A stretch of 64,000 nucleotides of DNA from Methylopila turkensis (GCF_027922325.1 NZ_BSFL01000003.1:310001-374000), one strand, 5' to 3'. Shown: positions 25,469 through 34,768, numbered from the stretch's first letter. Notes: generated by a model not told the origin, from the sequence alone. Numbers and translations: made by a program.

Positions 25469-27568
25469 GGCCCTGAGCAGCCTGACGGCGGCGTCGCGCT
25501 CGAACAGGTGGAGCAGCAGGCGCAGCGCCTCGCCGCGCTCGCCGGTCAGGTTCGGGTCCTTGGCGAGCACGAGCCCGACGTCGTCATGGGCGACGCGCAC
25601 CAGCTCCGCGTGGCGCTCCATGCGGGCGAAGCGGAACACCGGCGCGCCGGACTGGCGCGCGCCCAGCACCTCGCCCTCGCCGCGAAGCTCAAGATCCTTC
25701 TCGGCGATGACGAAGCCGTCGTCGGTCGCCTTCATGGTCTCCAGGCGCTGCTTCGCGGTCTCCCCCAGAGGCTCCTTCCACAGCAGCAGGCACATCGAGC
25801 GCTCGGCGCCGCGCCCGACGCGTCCTCGAAGCTGGTGGAGCTGCGCGAGGCCGAAGCGCTCGGCGTGCTCGATCACCATGACGGTCGCCTCCGGGACGTT
25901 GACGCCGACCTCGATCACCGTGGTCGCGACCAGAATCGACGACCGGCCCTCCACGAAGGCGGCGACGGCGGCGTCCTTGTCGGTCGACTTCATCTGGCCG
26001 TGCACGATCCCGACGCGGCCGGGGAAGGCCTCCGCGAGATGCGCGAAGCGGTCCTCGGCGGCGGCGATCCCTTCGAGCTCCTCCGAGCTCTCGACCAGCG
26101 GGCAGACCCAGTAGACCCGAGCGCCGGAGTCGATCGCCCGGCCGATCGCGGCGACGATCTCGTCGAGGCGGTCGAGGTTGAACAGACGGGTCTCGATCGG
26201 CGTGCGGCCCGGCGGCTTCTCGTCGAGCGCCGAATGGTCCATGTCGCCGAACGTCGTCAGCACCAGCGTCCGCGGGATCGGCGTGGCCGTCATCACCAGC
26301 ACGTCGACCGCCACGCCCTTGGAGGCGAGCGCGAGCCGCTGGCGGACGCCGAACTTGTGCTGCTCGTCGACGATCGCGAGCGCGAGGTCGCGGAACGCGA
26401 CGTCGTCCTGGAACAGCGCATGGGTGCCCAACAGCAGGTCGATCTCGCCGGCCGCGAGCCGCTCCAGCGTGCGGGCCCGCTCGCGACCCTTCTCGCGCCC
26501 CGTCAGCAGCGCGACGGTGAGCCCGCCGACGGCTGCGAGCGGCTCCAGCGTCGCGAGGTGCTGGCGGGCGAGGATTTCGGTCGGCGCCATCAGCGCGGCC
26601 TGCCGTCCGGCTTCGACGGCGGTCGCGGCCGCGAGCAGGGCGACGACCGTCTTGCCGGAGCCGACGTCGCCCTGCAGCAGCCGGAGCATGCGGGTCGGCG
26701 CGGCGAGGTCGGCGCGGATCGCCTCGAGCGCGCGGGCCTGCGCGCCGGTGAGGCGGAACGGCAGAGCAGCCGTGACTCGCTCCGCAATTCGCCCATCGCC
26801 CGCGGTGGCGCGGCCGCTGCCTCGCTTCATGTGCGCACGCACGAGCTGCAGCGCGAGCTGGTTCGCGAGCAGTTCGTCATAGGCGAGGCGGGTGAGCGCC
26901 GGGCCGTCGGCGGAGACGTCGCCGGGCGTCGTCGGCCGATGCAGCGCGTTGAGGCTCCCGGCGAAGCTCGCGAATCCCCGGCGGGCGAGAAAGGCGCCGT
27001 CCTGCCATTCCGGCAGCCGCGGCAGCCGCTCGAACGCGGCGCGCGCGACGCGGGCGACGAGATTGTGGGTGAGGCCTTCGACCAGCGGATAGGTCGGCTC
27101 CACGGGCGGCAGCTTCGCGACCCCCTCCGCGTCCAGCACATGCGCCGGATGCACCATCTGGAACATGCCGTCGAACAGCTCGGGCGCGCCCGAAACCCAA
27201 CGCGTCTCGCCGAGCGGCAGCAGGCGCTCGATGTAGGGGCCTTGCGCCTTGAAGAACACCAGCGTCATCGCGCCGGTGTCGTCGGCCACGACGACGCGGT
27301 AGGGCGCGCGCGGGCTGCGCGGCGGCTGATGCCGCTCCACCACGACCTCCACCGTCGCGATCTCGCCGGGGACGAGCTCCGCGATCGTCGGCCGGGCGCG
27401 CCTGTCGACCGCTCCGGTCGGCGCATGGAACAGCGCGTCGATGACCCGCGGCGCTCCGCCGGCGGGCGAGGCGCCGAGCAGGCGCGTCAGGGCCTTGGCG
27501 ACCTTGGGCCCGACGCCGGGCAGGGCGGTCGCGTCGGCGAACAGGGGATCGAGCCGGGAATCGCGCAT
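25463..27568 (-). CDS. recG: ATP-dependent DNA helicase RecG
   Basis: The 701-residue protein is the branched-DNA helicase that remodels stalled forks and recombination intermediates. An N-terminal wedge/OB domain is followed by Walker A GDVGSGKT (about residues 299-306), the DEQH box (about 400-403), TATPIPRT (motif III) and the C-terminal helicase motifs with QLRGRVGRG. Length is normal. Downstream it converges on the MBL hydrolase; upstream lies the GPH transporter about 50 bases away. Confidence 0.97.
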   Translation of the reverse strand: MRDSRLDPLFADATALPGVGPKVAKALTRLLGASPAGGAPRVIDALFHAPTGAVDRRARPTIAELVPGEIATVEVVVERHQPPRSPRAPYRVVVADDTGAMTLVFFKAQGPYIERLLPLGETRWVSGAPELFDGMFQMVHPAHVLDAEGVAKLPPVEPTYPLVEGLTHNLVARVARAAFERLPRLPEWQDGAFLARRGFASFAGSLNALHRPTTPGDVSADGPALTRLAYDELLANQLALQLVRAHMKRGSGRATAGDGRIAERVTAALPFRLTGAQARALEAIRADLAAPTRMLRLLQGDVGSGKTVVALLAAATAVEAGRQAALMAPTEILARQHLATLEPLAAVGGLTVALLTGREKGRERARTLERLAAGEIDLLLGTHALFQDDVAFRDLALAIVDEQHKFGVRQRLALASKGVAVDVLVMTATPIPRTLVLTTFGDMDHSALDEKPPGRTPIETRLFNLDRLDEIVAAIGRAIDSGARVYWVCPLVESSEELEGIAAAEDRFAHLAEAFPGRVGIVHGQMKSTDKDAAVAAFVEGRSSILVATTVIEVGVNVPEATVMVIEHAERFGLAQLHQLRGRVGRGAERSMCLLLWKEPLGETAKQRLETMKATDDGFVIAEKDLELRGEGEVLGARQSGAPVFRFARMERHAELVRVAHDDVGLVLAKDPNLTGERGEALRLLLHLFERDAAVRLLRAG

Positions 27569-27621
27569 GGGCCGCTAAAGAAGTCCGGGGCCGCCGCGAA
27601 GGCAAGGCGTCGCGCAGCCGT

Positions 27622-28965
27622 TCAGGCGGCGGCTTCGATCCGGGCCCGCAGCGCGCGCTGCGACGCCTCGTCGAGCGGGAAGCGCCACATCAGCGCCACG
27701 GCGCCGAGTTTGAGCGCGACCGGCAGTCCGCCATAGAGCCAGGCGAGCGCGACAAGCCCGGCCTCCGTCTTCTCGCCCGCCGCCGGATCGAAGCCCGCGG
27801 CCGATAGCGCGGGAAAGGCGAGCCCGACCGCGAGCGCCAGCGCGAGCTTTGTCGCAAGTCCCCAGGCCGCGAGGTAGAATCCGCTGCGCTGCTCGCCGGA
27901 GGCCGCCGTGTCGACGTCGATCACGTCCGCCTGGATCGAGGGCGGCAGCGCGAGATCGGCGCCGACGGTGAAGCCTGTGACGGCGCAGATCACGCCGAAG
28001 GCCGCGAGGTCGCCGGGACCGAGGAGAGGAGCGAACACGAAGGTCGCGCAGGCGACGAGCATGGCGTAGCTCCACGCCGCATGCTTCGAGGTCCGCCGCG
28101 CGAGCCACAGCCAGAACGGCACGCCGATGAGGCCCGCCGCGAAGTAGCCCACAAGGAAGAGGCCGGCGTAATCCGGCGCGGCCAGGCGGTCTCCGACATA
28201 GAACAGGAACAGCGTCGCCGGTAGGCCGTTGGCGAAGCCGTTGAGCAGGAAAGCGGCCAGCAGGCGCAGGAAGGCGGTGTTGGCGCGCATCGCCCTCAGG
28301 CCTTCGCGCAGGCCGAGCCGCGCGCGCGAGGCGTCGATCGGCTCGGGCGTGAGCGACAGCGTCGCCAGCGCGAACAGCGGCAGGCCGATCCCGACCACCG
28401 CGGCGTAGGCGGCGAGCCCCGCGCGCGGCGCGTCGTCGGACAGCGCCGGAGCCGCCGCCTGCAGCGCCAGCGCCACGAGCGTTCCGACGAGCGCGGCGGT
28501 TTCGCGCCACGCCGCGATGCGGCTGCGCCCGGCGTAGGAGGTGGAAAGCTCAGCGCCCCAGGCGTTGTAGGGGACCAACGCCGCGGTCCAGGCGATCGAG
28601 AGCAGCGAGCCCCACAAAAGCAGATAGCCGATCCCGGCTCCCTCGTGCGGGCGGAACAGCATCCAGGCCGACACCGCGGTCGGCAGCATCGCGGCGGCGA
28701 ACCAGACCCGGCGTCGCCCGAAGCGCGGCCGGAACCGGTCCGCCAGCAGGCCGACGGCCGGATCCGCGACGGCGTCGACCAGCCGCACAATCAGCAGCGC
28801 GCTGCCGACCGCCGCGATCGGCAACCCCAGCTCCGCGGCGTAAAAGTTCGGAAGCACCACGTAGAGCGGCAGGGTCAGAACCGCGAAGGGGATCGCGGGC
28901 AGCGCGTAGGCCGCCAGCGCGAGCAGGCCGAGCTCGCGCCTCCCGGCGGACCGGCCGTCAGCCAC
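27622..28965 (-). CDS. MFS transporter of the GPH (glycoside-pentoside-hexuronide/cation symporter) type
   Basis: The 447-residue protein has about twelve membrane helices and the GPH/MelB-like N-terminal pattern: VDAVADPAVGLLADR with RFGRRRVWF after helix 2, and YNAWGAELSTSYAGRSRI. The GTG start at 28963-28965 overlaps the end of the methyltransferase gene by 8 bases, so it is the last gene of the five-gene photolyase operon. Related GPH-type genes accompany fatty-acid-modification genes in the Rhodobacter singlet-oxygen regulon. A lipid-linked rather than sugar substrate is therefore conceivable, but that is inference. Confidence 0.88.
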   Translation of the reverse strand: MADGRSAGRRELGLLALAAYALPAIPFAVLTLPLYVVLPNFYAAELGLPIAAVGSALLIVRLVDAVADPAVGLLADRFRPRFGRRRVWFAAAMLPTAVSAWMLFRPHEGAGIGYLLLWGSLLSIAWTAALVPYNAWGAELSTSYAGRSRIAAWRETAALVGTLVALALQAAAPALSDDAPRAGLAAYAAVVGIGLPLFALATLSLTPEPIDASRARLGLREGLRAMRANTAFLRLLAAFLLNGFANGLPATLFLFYVGDRLAAPDYAGLFLVGYFAAGLIGVPFWLWLARRTSKHAAWSYAMLVACATFVFAPLLGPGDLAAFGVICAVTGFTVGADLALPPSIQADVIDVDTAASGEQRSGFYLAAWGLATKLALALAVGLAFPALSAAGFDPAAGEKTEAGLVALAWLYGGLPVALKLGAVALMWRFPLDEASQRALRARIEAAA

Positions 28966-30205
28966 GCGCGAATACGACCTGACGCACGTCGATGTTGCCG
29001 GAGCGGAAGCCGGCCTCGCAGTACGACAGGTAGTACTCCCACAACCGGCGGAAGCGCTCGTCGAAGCCGAGCGGCGTGATCGACGGCCAGGCCGCGCGGA
29101 AGCGCGCGCGCCACTCGGCGAGCGTCTCGGCGTAGTCGAGGCCGAAGACGCGCTCGCCGGCGATCCGAAGACCCGCCTTCACCGCGGCGCCGTTCAGGGC
29201 CGTCGGCGACGGCAGCATGCCGCCGGGGAAGACATAGCGCTGGATGAAGTCGACCTCGCGCCGGTAGGCGTCAAACAGCCGGTCCTGGATAGTGATGACC
29301 TGCACGCCCGCCGCGCCGCCGGGCTTCAGGCGGTCCCGCAGCTGCGTGAAATAGGTCGGCCACCAGCGCTCGCCGACAGCCTCGAACATCTCGATCGAGG
29401 CGATCCGGTCATAGGTTCCGCGCTCGTCGCGATAGTCCTGCAGTTTGAACTCGACCCGTTCGGCGAGCCCCGCCTCGAACAGGCGCCGGCGGGCGTAGTC
29501 GAGCTGGGCGGGGCTGATGGTCAGGCCCGTGACCCGGCAGCCGATCTCGCGGGCGGCGTATTCGGCGAAGCCGCCCCAGCCGCAGCCGATCTCCAGCACG
29601 TGCTCGCCCGACTGGGCGCCGATCGCGCGGGCGAGGGTTTCGTATTTCCGCGTCTGGGCGGCCGCGAGGTCGCGGGACGAGCCTTCGAAGACCGCCGAGG
29701 AGTAGGTCATCGTCGGGTCGAGCCAAGCGGCGTAGAAGGCGTTGCCGAGATCGTAATGCGCGAGAATGTTCCGCCGCGCGCCGCGCCTCGTGTTGCGGTT
29801 GAAGAAATGCCGGACGTTCTGGAACGCCCGGTACAGCGGCTTCATCGCGAGGTGCGCGTTGACGTGATCGGCGTTGACGCAGAACAGCTCGAGGAACGCC
29901 GTGACGTCCGGGCTGTCCCATTCGCCGCGCATGAAGCCCTCGGCCACCCCCAGATCGCCGTTGCGCAGGATGCGGCCCGCGAAACGCAGGTCGTTGACGA
30001 CGAGCGTCGCCGAGGGGCCGGGCTCGCCGCCCTGAAACACCAGCGTCCGCCCGTCCGGAAAACGGGCGGTCAGCCGGCCGCGGGCGATCCGCGCCGCGAT
30101 CTGGACGGCGAGCTGGACCTGAAGCGGCAGGCCGCGCACGGCCTCCCGCAGGGTCTCGGGCGTCACGGGAACGGCGACGTCATGACAGGGCGATGCGGTC
30201 GTCAT
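28958..30205 (-). CDS. Cyclopropane-fatty-acyl-phospholipid synthase-like SAM methyltransferase
   Basis: The 415-residue protein belongs to the CFA synthase family, which methylates unsaturated acyl chains of membrane phospholipids using S-adenosylmethionine. The SAM site is VLEIGCGWGGFAEYAA (around residues 200-215), with AHYDLGNAFYAAWLD before it and EMFEAVGERWW and IQRYVFPGG after it. Length fits the family. Its ATG overlaps the DUF1365 stop as ATGA and its stop overlaps the transporter start, so it is translationally coupled on both sides. In alphaproteobacteria, relatives in this context either make cyclopropanes or methylate chains en route to furan fatty acids; sequence alone does not decide. 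Confidence 0.92.
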   Translation of the reverse strand: MTTASPCHDVAVPVTPETLREAVRGLPLQVQLAVQIAARIARGRLTARFPDGRTLVFQGGEPGPSATLVVNDLRFAGRILRNGDLGVAEGFMRGEWDSPDVTAFLELFCVNADHVNAHLAMKPLYRAFQNVRHFFNRNTRRGARRNILAHYDLGNAFYAAWLDPTMTYSSAVFEGSSRDLAAAQTRKYETLARAIGAQSGEHVLEIGCGWGGFAEYAAREIGCRVTGLTISPAQLDYARRRLFEAGLAERVEFKLQDYRDERGTYDRIASIEMFEAVGERWWPTYFTQLRDRLKPGGAAGVQVITIQDRLFDAYRREVDFIQRYVFPGGMLPSPTALNGAAVKAGLRIAGERVFGLDYAETLAEWRARFRAAWPSITPLGFDERFRRLWEYYLSYCEAGFRSGNIDVRQVVFARG

Positions 30206-31092
30206 GGCGCGATCGGGTCCGTATGCGTGGGGGGCGGAGGAGAGGAAGGGGCGGCCGGGCGCCCGCTGGGGCGGCCATGGCGGAACGGCCCGGGCGCGTC
30301 GTAGCTCGCGGGCGAGGGCGGGCCGACATGGGCGACCAGCGGCAGGCCCTTGAGCCACAGCCGGAGCGCCTCCCAGTGGATGCCTGCGAACACCTTCAGC
30401 GTCATCAGCGGCATCGCCGCGCAGAGCTTCAGCAGGGTGGAGGAGGACAGTGGCGAGCGCTCGCCCGCGAAGGCGGCGGACAGGATCGGTCCCTCCGCGT
30501 CGCGTTCCAGGATGCGCAGCCGCACCGAACCGGTCGGCGGGCGCAGCCGGAAGCCGTAGCGCATCGCCGTCTCGATGAAGGGCGAGACGTAGAACAGCTT
30601 GTCCCGCTCCTGACGAAGGCCCGCGGGCCCGAGTTCGCCCGGCGCGACCGGCGCGACATAGGCGTGACGCTCGCCGAGAGTGTTGGTGACCTCGTAGATC
30701 ACCGCGGCGAGCTCGCCGTCCGCACGGTAGCACCAATAAACGCTGATCGGATTGAACACATAGCCGAGGATGCGGGGGTAGCAGAGCAGCAGGATGCGCC
30801 CGCCCGCGAGGTCGACGCCGCCGCGGGCGAGCAGCGCGCGGGCATGCCGCGCGAGCGAGCCGTTCGTCGCGCCGTGGTCGCGTTCGTGAAAGCTCGCGAG
30901 GTTGAACCTGTTGACGGAGAACAGGCGGCACATGCGATCCGCGTCCCCGAGCGCGTCGAGGTCGATCAGCAGCGAGAACACCTTGTAGGCGAAGCGGTGC
31001 GGCTTCGGCTTCAGCCGAGCGTGCATCACCTCGCCGACATAGAGCGACGCGGCCGCCTCCGGCGGCGGAAAATCCACGTTCTGGCCCGTCAT
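30202..31092 (-). CDS. DUF1365 protein
   Basis: The 296-residue protein matches DUF1365, which nearly always accompanies an amine-oxidase-like flavoprotein and a CFA-synthase-like methyltransferase. Family features visible are the N-terminal LYVGEVMHARLKPKPHRFAYKVF, LLCYPRILGYVFNPISVYWCY, EVTNTLGERHAY and FYVSPFI. A Pro/Ser-rich tail ends the protein. It begins with an ATGA overlap on the oxidoreductase gene and ends with another on the methyltransferase gene. The biochemical role is unassigned; a part in modifying membrane acyl chains is inferred from context. Confidence 0.92.
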   Translation of the reverse strand: MTGQNVDFPPPEAAASLYVGEVMHARLKPKPHRFAYKVFSLLIDLDALGDADRMCRLFSVNRFNLASFHERDHGATNGSLARHARALLARGGVDLAGGRILLLCYPRILGYVFNPISVYWCYRADGELAAVIYEVTNTLGERHAYVAPVAPGELGPAGLRQERDKLFYVSPFIETAMRYGFRLRPPTGSVRLRILERDAEGPILSAAFAGERSPLSSSTLLKLCAAMPLMTLKVFAGIHWEALRLWLKGLPLVAHVGPPSPASYDAPGPFRHGRPSGRPAAPSSPPPPTHTDPIAP

Positions 31093-32381
31093 TCCGCCGC
31101 CGCCAGCACCCCGGAGTCCCGCCACGGCGTGCGGGCGCCCAAAGCTTCAGCCACCGCGAGGCCGGAGGACAGACCGTCCTCGTGGAAGCCGTAGCCGGTC
31201 CAGGCGCCGCAAAACCATGTCCTGCGCATGCCCTGAATATCGGCGAGTTCGCGCTGCGCGGCCAGCGCCGCGGCGTCATATTGCGGATGATCGTAAACAT
31301 AGCGCCCGAAAACCTTGGCGGGATCGGGCTCGAACGGCGGATTCAGCGTCACGAACAGCGGGCGGGCGGGATCGACGCCCTGCAGCGCGTTCATCCAGTA
31401 GGTCACGGCGACGTCGCGGCTCGCGGCGTCCGGGTCCTTGCGGCTCCCGAGATAGTTCCAGGCCGACCAGACGCCCTCGCGCTTCGGCATCAGCGCCCGA
31501 TCGCGGTGAAGTATGACGTCGTTCGGCCGGTAGCGGATCGCCGACAGCACGCGCCGCTCCGCCGCGTCGGGCTCGGCGAGCATCGCCAGCGTCTCGTCGG
31601 TGTGCGCGGCCATGATCACGTGATCGAACCGGTCCCGTCCGCCCGCAGCGTCGATCACGGTCACGCCGGCGTCGTCGCGCTCGACCCTGGCGACGGCGAC
31701 GCCCGACCGGATGGCGTGGCCGAACGGCGCCGTCAGGCGCTCGACGTAGCGCCGCGAGCCGCCCTCGACCGTGCGCCAGACCGGCCGGTCGTGGTTGATC
31801 AGGCGATGGTTCGCGAAGAAGGCCACGAAGCTCTCGGCGGGGAAATCGAGCACGTGCGCCGCCGGCGTCGACCAGATCGCCGCCGCCATCGGCAGCAGGT
31901 AGTCGTCCCGGAAGCGCTGCGCGAACTTGCGCCGCTCCAGCCAGGCGCCAAGGCTCAGGCCGACCAGAACGCCGGCGGCGCGGTCCGCGAGGCAGAGCTT
32001 GTTGAAGCGCAGCACCTCGCGCAGCATCCAGAGATAGGACGGCGCGAGGATGTTGCGGCGCTGGGCGAACAGCGCCCCGATCGTCTTGCCCGACCATTCG
32101 AAGGCGCCACCGTCGAGCGACAGGCCGAAGCTCATCTCGCTCGGCTTCGTCGCGACCCCGAGATGGGCGAACAGCGCGGTCAGGTTGGGATAGTTCAGCT
32201 CGTTGTAAACGATGAAGCCGGTGTCGACCGCGACCGTCGCGCCGTCGTAATCGATCTCGACCGTGTGGCTGTGGCCGCCGAGGCGCGGCTCGCGCTCGTA
32301 GACGACCACGTCGTGCGCGCCGCACAGCGCCCAGGCGGCCGAAAGACCCGAGACGCCCGAACCGACGACGGCGATGCGCAT
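31089..32381 (-). CDS. FAD-dependent oxidoreductase (amine-oxidase/desaturase-like)
   Basis: The 430-residue flavoprotein starts with a dinucleotide-binding fold: VVGSGVSGLSAAW with GxGxxG at residues 7-12, and a later YEREPRLGGHSHTVE. The C-terminal WFCGAWTGYGFHEDGL is the FAD-contacting end typical of COG2907 proteins. These are predicted to oxidise or desaturate lipids alongside CFA-like methyltransferases. AGGAG precedes the ATG at 32379-32381. It lies 47 bases after the photolyase stop and overlaps DUF1365 by ATGA. Confidence 0.91.
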   Translation of the reverse strand: MRIAVVGSGVSGLSAAWALCGAHDVVVYEREPRLGGHSHTVEIDYDGATVAVDTGFIVYNELNYPNLTALFAHLGVATKPSEMSFGLSLDGGAFEWSGKTIGALFAQRRNILAPSYLWMLREVLRFNKLCLADRAAGVLVGLSLGAWLERRKFAQRFRDDYLLPMAAAIWSTPAAHVLDFPAESFVAFFANHRLINHDRPVWRTVEGGSRRYVERLTAPFGHAIRSGVAVARVERDDAGVTVIDAAGGRDRFDHVIMAAHTDETLAMLAEPDAAERRVLSAIRYRPNDVILHRDRALMPKREGVWSAWNYLGSRKDPDAASRDVAVTYWMNALQGVDPARPLFVTLNPPFEPDPAKVFGRYVYDHPQYDAAALAAQRELADIQGMRRTWFCGAWTGYGFHEDGLSSGLAVAEALGARTPWRDSGVLAAAE

Positions 32382-32428
32382 GGAGGCTCCTGTGACGCCG
32401 TGGCGTCGAAATGCGGGCCGCACCGGCC

Positions 32429-33889
32429 TCAGGCCTTGATGCGGTCGAAGGCCGCGAGCGCACGATCGCGCGCGGCGTGATGATCGACGATGGGCTTCGG
32501 ATAGTCCTTGCCGAGGGTGACGCCGGCGGCGCGCAGCGCCTCCTCAGGCGCCTCCCAGGGCCGGTGCAGCCACTTCAAAGGGACGTCCTTCAACTCCGGC
32601 ACGAAGTTCTTCACATAAGCGCCTTCAGGGTCGAACTTTTCGCCCTGAAGCGTGGGGTTGAAGACGCGGAAGTAGGGCGCTGCGTCCGCGCCGGATCCTG
32701 CGACCCACTGCCAGCTCGCGGCGTTGTTGGCGGGATCGGCGTCGACCAGCGTGTCCCAGAACCAGTCCTCGCCCACGCGCCAGTCGACCAGCAAATCCTT
32801 GATCAGGAAAGAGGCGCAGATCATGCGCACGCGGTTGTGCATCCAGCCCGTCGACCAAAGCTGGCGCATGCCGGCGTCGACGATCGGATATCCGGTCAGC
32901 CCTTTCCGCCAGGCGCGGAGATGCGCCGGATCGGGCTTCCTCCAGGGGAACTCGTCGAACCGGGCGTTGAAGTTCCGCGCCGCAAGGTCGGGGTTGTTAT
33001 GGAGCAGGTGATAGGAGAACTCGCGCCATCCCAGCTCGGCGTGGAACTTGTCCACGTCCTTCGCCGAGGCGTCGCCGCCGTCCGCCGCCTGCTTCGCCGC
33101 ATGCCAGAGCTGGCGCGGGCCGATCTCGCCGAAGCGGAGATAGGGCGACATGCGCGACGTGGCCGGTCGGTCCGGCCGGTCCCGATCCGTCGCATAGCCC
33201 TTCAGGCCGTGCTTCAGGAACGCCGAAAACGTCTTGCCCGCGCCGGCTTCTCCGGGCGGCCACGCCTCGCGCAGTCCGCCGGCCCAATCGGGCTTCGTCG
33301 GCTCGAGCTCCAGGTCGTCGATCGCGATTCCCTTGAGTTTCGGGCCGGCGGCGATTTTGGCCTTGGACGGCTTCGGCAGCGGCTCCGCCGGTTCGCCCTT
33401 GGCGCGGCACGCGCGCCAAAACGGCGAGTACACCTTGAGCGGGCCGCCGGACTTCGCTTCGATCTCCCAGGGCTCGTACAGCAGGCGGGCGTTGAAGCTC
33501 TCGACGTCGACCCCCTCGTCGCGGAGGCCGCTCTTGATGTCGGCGTCCGTGTCGCGCTCGGCCGCGACGTAGCGCCGGTTCCAAACGACCAGACCGGCCC
33601 CGGCCTCGGCGACGGCCTTCCGCACCGTCTTCTCCGTCGGCCCGGCGCGGACGGCGAACGGCAGGCCGATCGCGGCGCAGTCGTCGGCGAGCGACCGCAG
33701 CGACTGCGCCAGCCACCAGCGCGAGGCGGCGCCGAGGGCGCGCGCGCCGCTGAGGTCGGGATCGAACACGTAGAGGGCGGTGACGGGCCTGCCGGACCGC
33801 GCGGCGGCCGTCAGCGCGGGGTTGTCCGCAAGCCGCAGGTCCTCCCTGAACCAGAGCAGCGTGCAGGATCGGCCAGGATCGGACGTCAT
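32429..33889 (-). CDS. phrB: Deoxyribodipyrimidine photolyase (class I CPD type)
   Basis: The 486-residue protein is a DNA photolyase that repairs UV-induced pyrimidine dimers with blue light and FADH-. The N-terminal alpha/beta antenna domain begins LLWFREDLRLADNPAL. The FAD domain shows TSRMSPYLRFGEI, GWREFSYHLLHNNP, YPIVDAGMRQLWSTGWMHNR and DWFWDTLVDAD. Length and motifs are complete. It is the first gene of the operon running to 27622. A promoter matching the ECF11 (RpoE-ChrR) consensus lies 34-64 bases upstream, so light or singlet-oxygen induction is expected. Confidence 0.95.
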   Translation of the reverse strand: MTSDPGRSCTLLWFREDLRLADNPALTAAARSGRPVTALYVFDPDLSGARALGAASRWWLAQSLRSLADDCAAIGLPFAVRAGPTEKTVRKAVAEAGAGLVVWNRRYVAAERDTDADIKSGLRDEGVDVESFNARLLYEPWEIEAKSGGPLKVYSPFWRACRAKGEPAEPLPKPSKAKIAAGPKLKGIAIDDLELEPTKPDWAGGLREAWPPGEAGAGKTFSAFLKHGLKGYATDRDRPDRPATSRMSPYLRFGEIGPRQLWHAAKQAADGGDASAKDVDKFHAELGWREFSYHLLHNNPDLAARNFNARFDEFPWRKPDPAHLRAWRKGLTGYPIVDAGMRQLWSTGWMHNRVRMICASFLIKDLLVDWRVGEDWFWDTLVDADPANNAASWQWVAGSGADAAPYFRVFNPTLQGEKFDPEGAYVKNFVPELKDVPLKWLHRPWEAPEEALRAAGVTLGKDYPKPIVDHHAARDRALAAFDRIKA

Positions 33890-33923
33890 TCGGTTCCGCG
33901 GATCGACAGGAAGGTCACGGCCG

Positions 33924-33953
33924 AGCTTACGGGCGCGCGAGGCCGCCGGATCA
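33924..33953 (-). promoter_or_regulatory. ECF11 (RpoE-ChrR type) promoter of the photolyase operon
   Basis: On the minus strand TGATCC (33953-33948) is followed after exactly 18 bases by TAAGCT (33929-33924). This matches the -35 TGATC(C) and -10 TAAG elements known for singlet-oxygen-responsive RpoE-ChrR (ECF11) promoters. The -10 lies 34 bases before the photolyase ATG, leaving room for a short leader. Confidence 0.78.
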
Positions 33954-34042
33954 TGGAAGCGGCGCTTCCGCGCTCGCCGGCGCCGGACAGGGCCGAAACG
34001 AACGAAGGGGCCGGTTCATCCAAACCGACCCCTTCGCGAAAC

Positions 34043-34117
34043 TGGCTCCCCGGGCAGGATTCGAACCTGCGACCGATCGATTAACAGTCGATTGCTCTAC
34101 CGCTGAGCTACCGAGGA
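34043..34117 (-). tRNA. tRNA-Asn (GTT)
   Basis: The minus strand folds as a complete tRNA. The acceptor arm is TCCTCGG with CCGGGGA, the D-arm contains GCTCAGCGGTAGAGC, the anticodon loop CTGTTAA has anticodon GTT (plus-strand 34083-34085), and GGTTCGAATCC is the T-arm. CCA is encoded at 34045-34043. Total length is 75 bases. Confidence 0.97.
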
Positions 34118-34211
34118 ACACGGGGCGCTGACGCGTCGTCCCGAGGGCCGGGCCTATAACAGATGGCCGGTCGGTCTGCCAAGCGGCATCGCGCCGAAAA
34201 CCGCGTCTGCG

Positions 34212-34400
34212 TCATTTGTCGCGGGCTCCGTCTCCCAGCGCGTCAAAACCCTCCGGCGTGACCTCCCAGCCCGTCACCTCGAACGCCACGAGCCCCTTCT
34301 CGTGCAGCTCGCACAGCGTCGATCCGTCGAACACCTCGAACGCCGTCCGGTGCGCGAGCTGCATCAGGGTGTCCCGCTCGCGGTCGTCGACAGTGGTCAT
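34212..34400 (-). CDS. Small hypothetical protein between two tRNA genes
   Basis: A 62-residue protein beginning MTTVDDRERDTLMQL, with a hydrophobic, charged pattern (AFEVFDGSTLCELHEKGLV then EVTGWEVTPEGFDAL) suggestive of a mini winged-helix. It resembles short hypothetical proteins that end in VTxxG; I do not recognise a named family. GGGAGA about 8 bases upstream supports the ATG at 34398-34400. It lies between tRNA-Asn and tRNA-Cys on the same strand. Confidence 0.65.
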   Translation of the reverse strand: MTTVDDRERDTLMQLAHRTAFEVFDGSTLCELHEKGLVAFEVTGWEVTPEGFDALGDGARDK

Positions 34401-34514
34401 TGCGTTTTCTCCCGAGCCCATAGTCCGGGCTGGTAACGCGAACGTTGGCGACAGGTTCCAACCCAGAGGTTCGCGTCGTGGTCGGCGCACAGCCGCAGGA
34501 CGCATAGGGAAGAG

Positions 34515-34588
34515 TGGAGGCCACGCCCGGAATCGAACCGGGATACAAGGATTTGCAGTCCTCTGCGTAACCATTCCGCCACGTGGCC
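34515..34588 (-). tRNA. tRNA-Cys (GCA)
   Basis: The minus strand gives GGCCACG pairing with CGTGGCC, a D-arm with GGAATGGTTACGC, an anticodon loop CTGCAAA with GCA, and the T-arm GGTTCGATTCC. The discriminator is T, the usual identity element for cysteine, followed by encoded CCA. Total length is 74 bases. Confidence 0.97.
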
Positions 34589-34768
34589 TCGGGAAGCGTC
34601 GAGTTGGGCGTCGAAGCGACGCCGGCTCAGCTCCGCGGAACGGCGCACTCCCATAACGCGGCGCCTGCGAGGCCGCAACTCGCGAATGACGGAACTGTTG
34701 CAAGCGCGCCTCCGCTGGAGCAGAACGGGCTCAAGGCGGAGGTCCGCCGAACGACGAAGGTGACGCCG

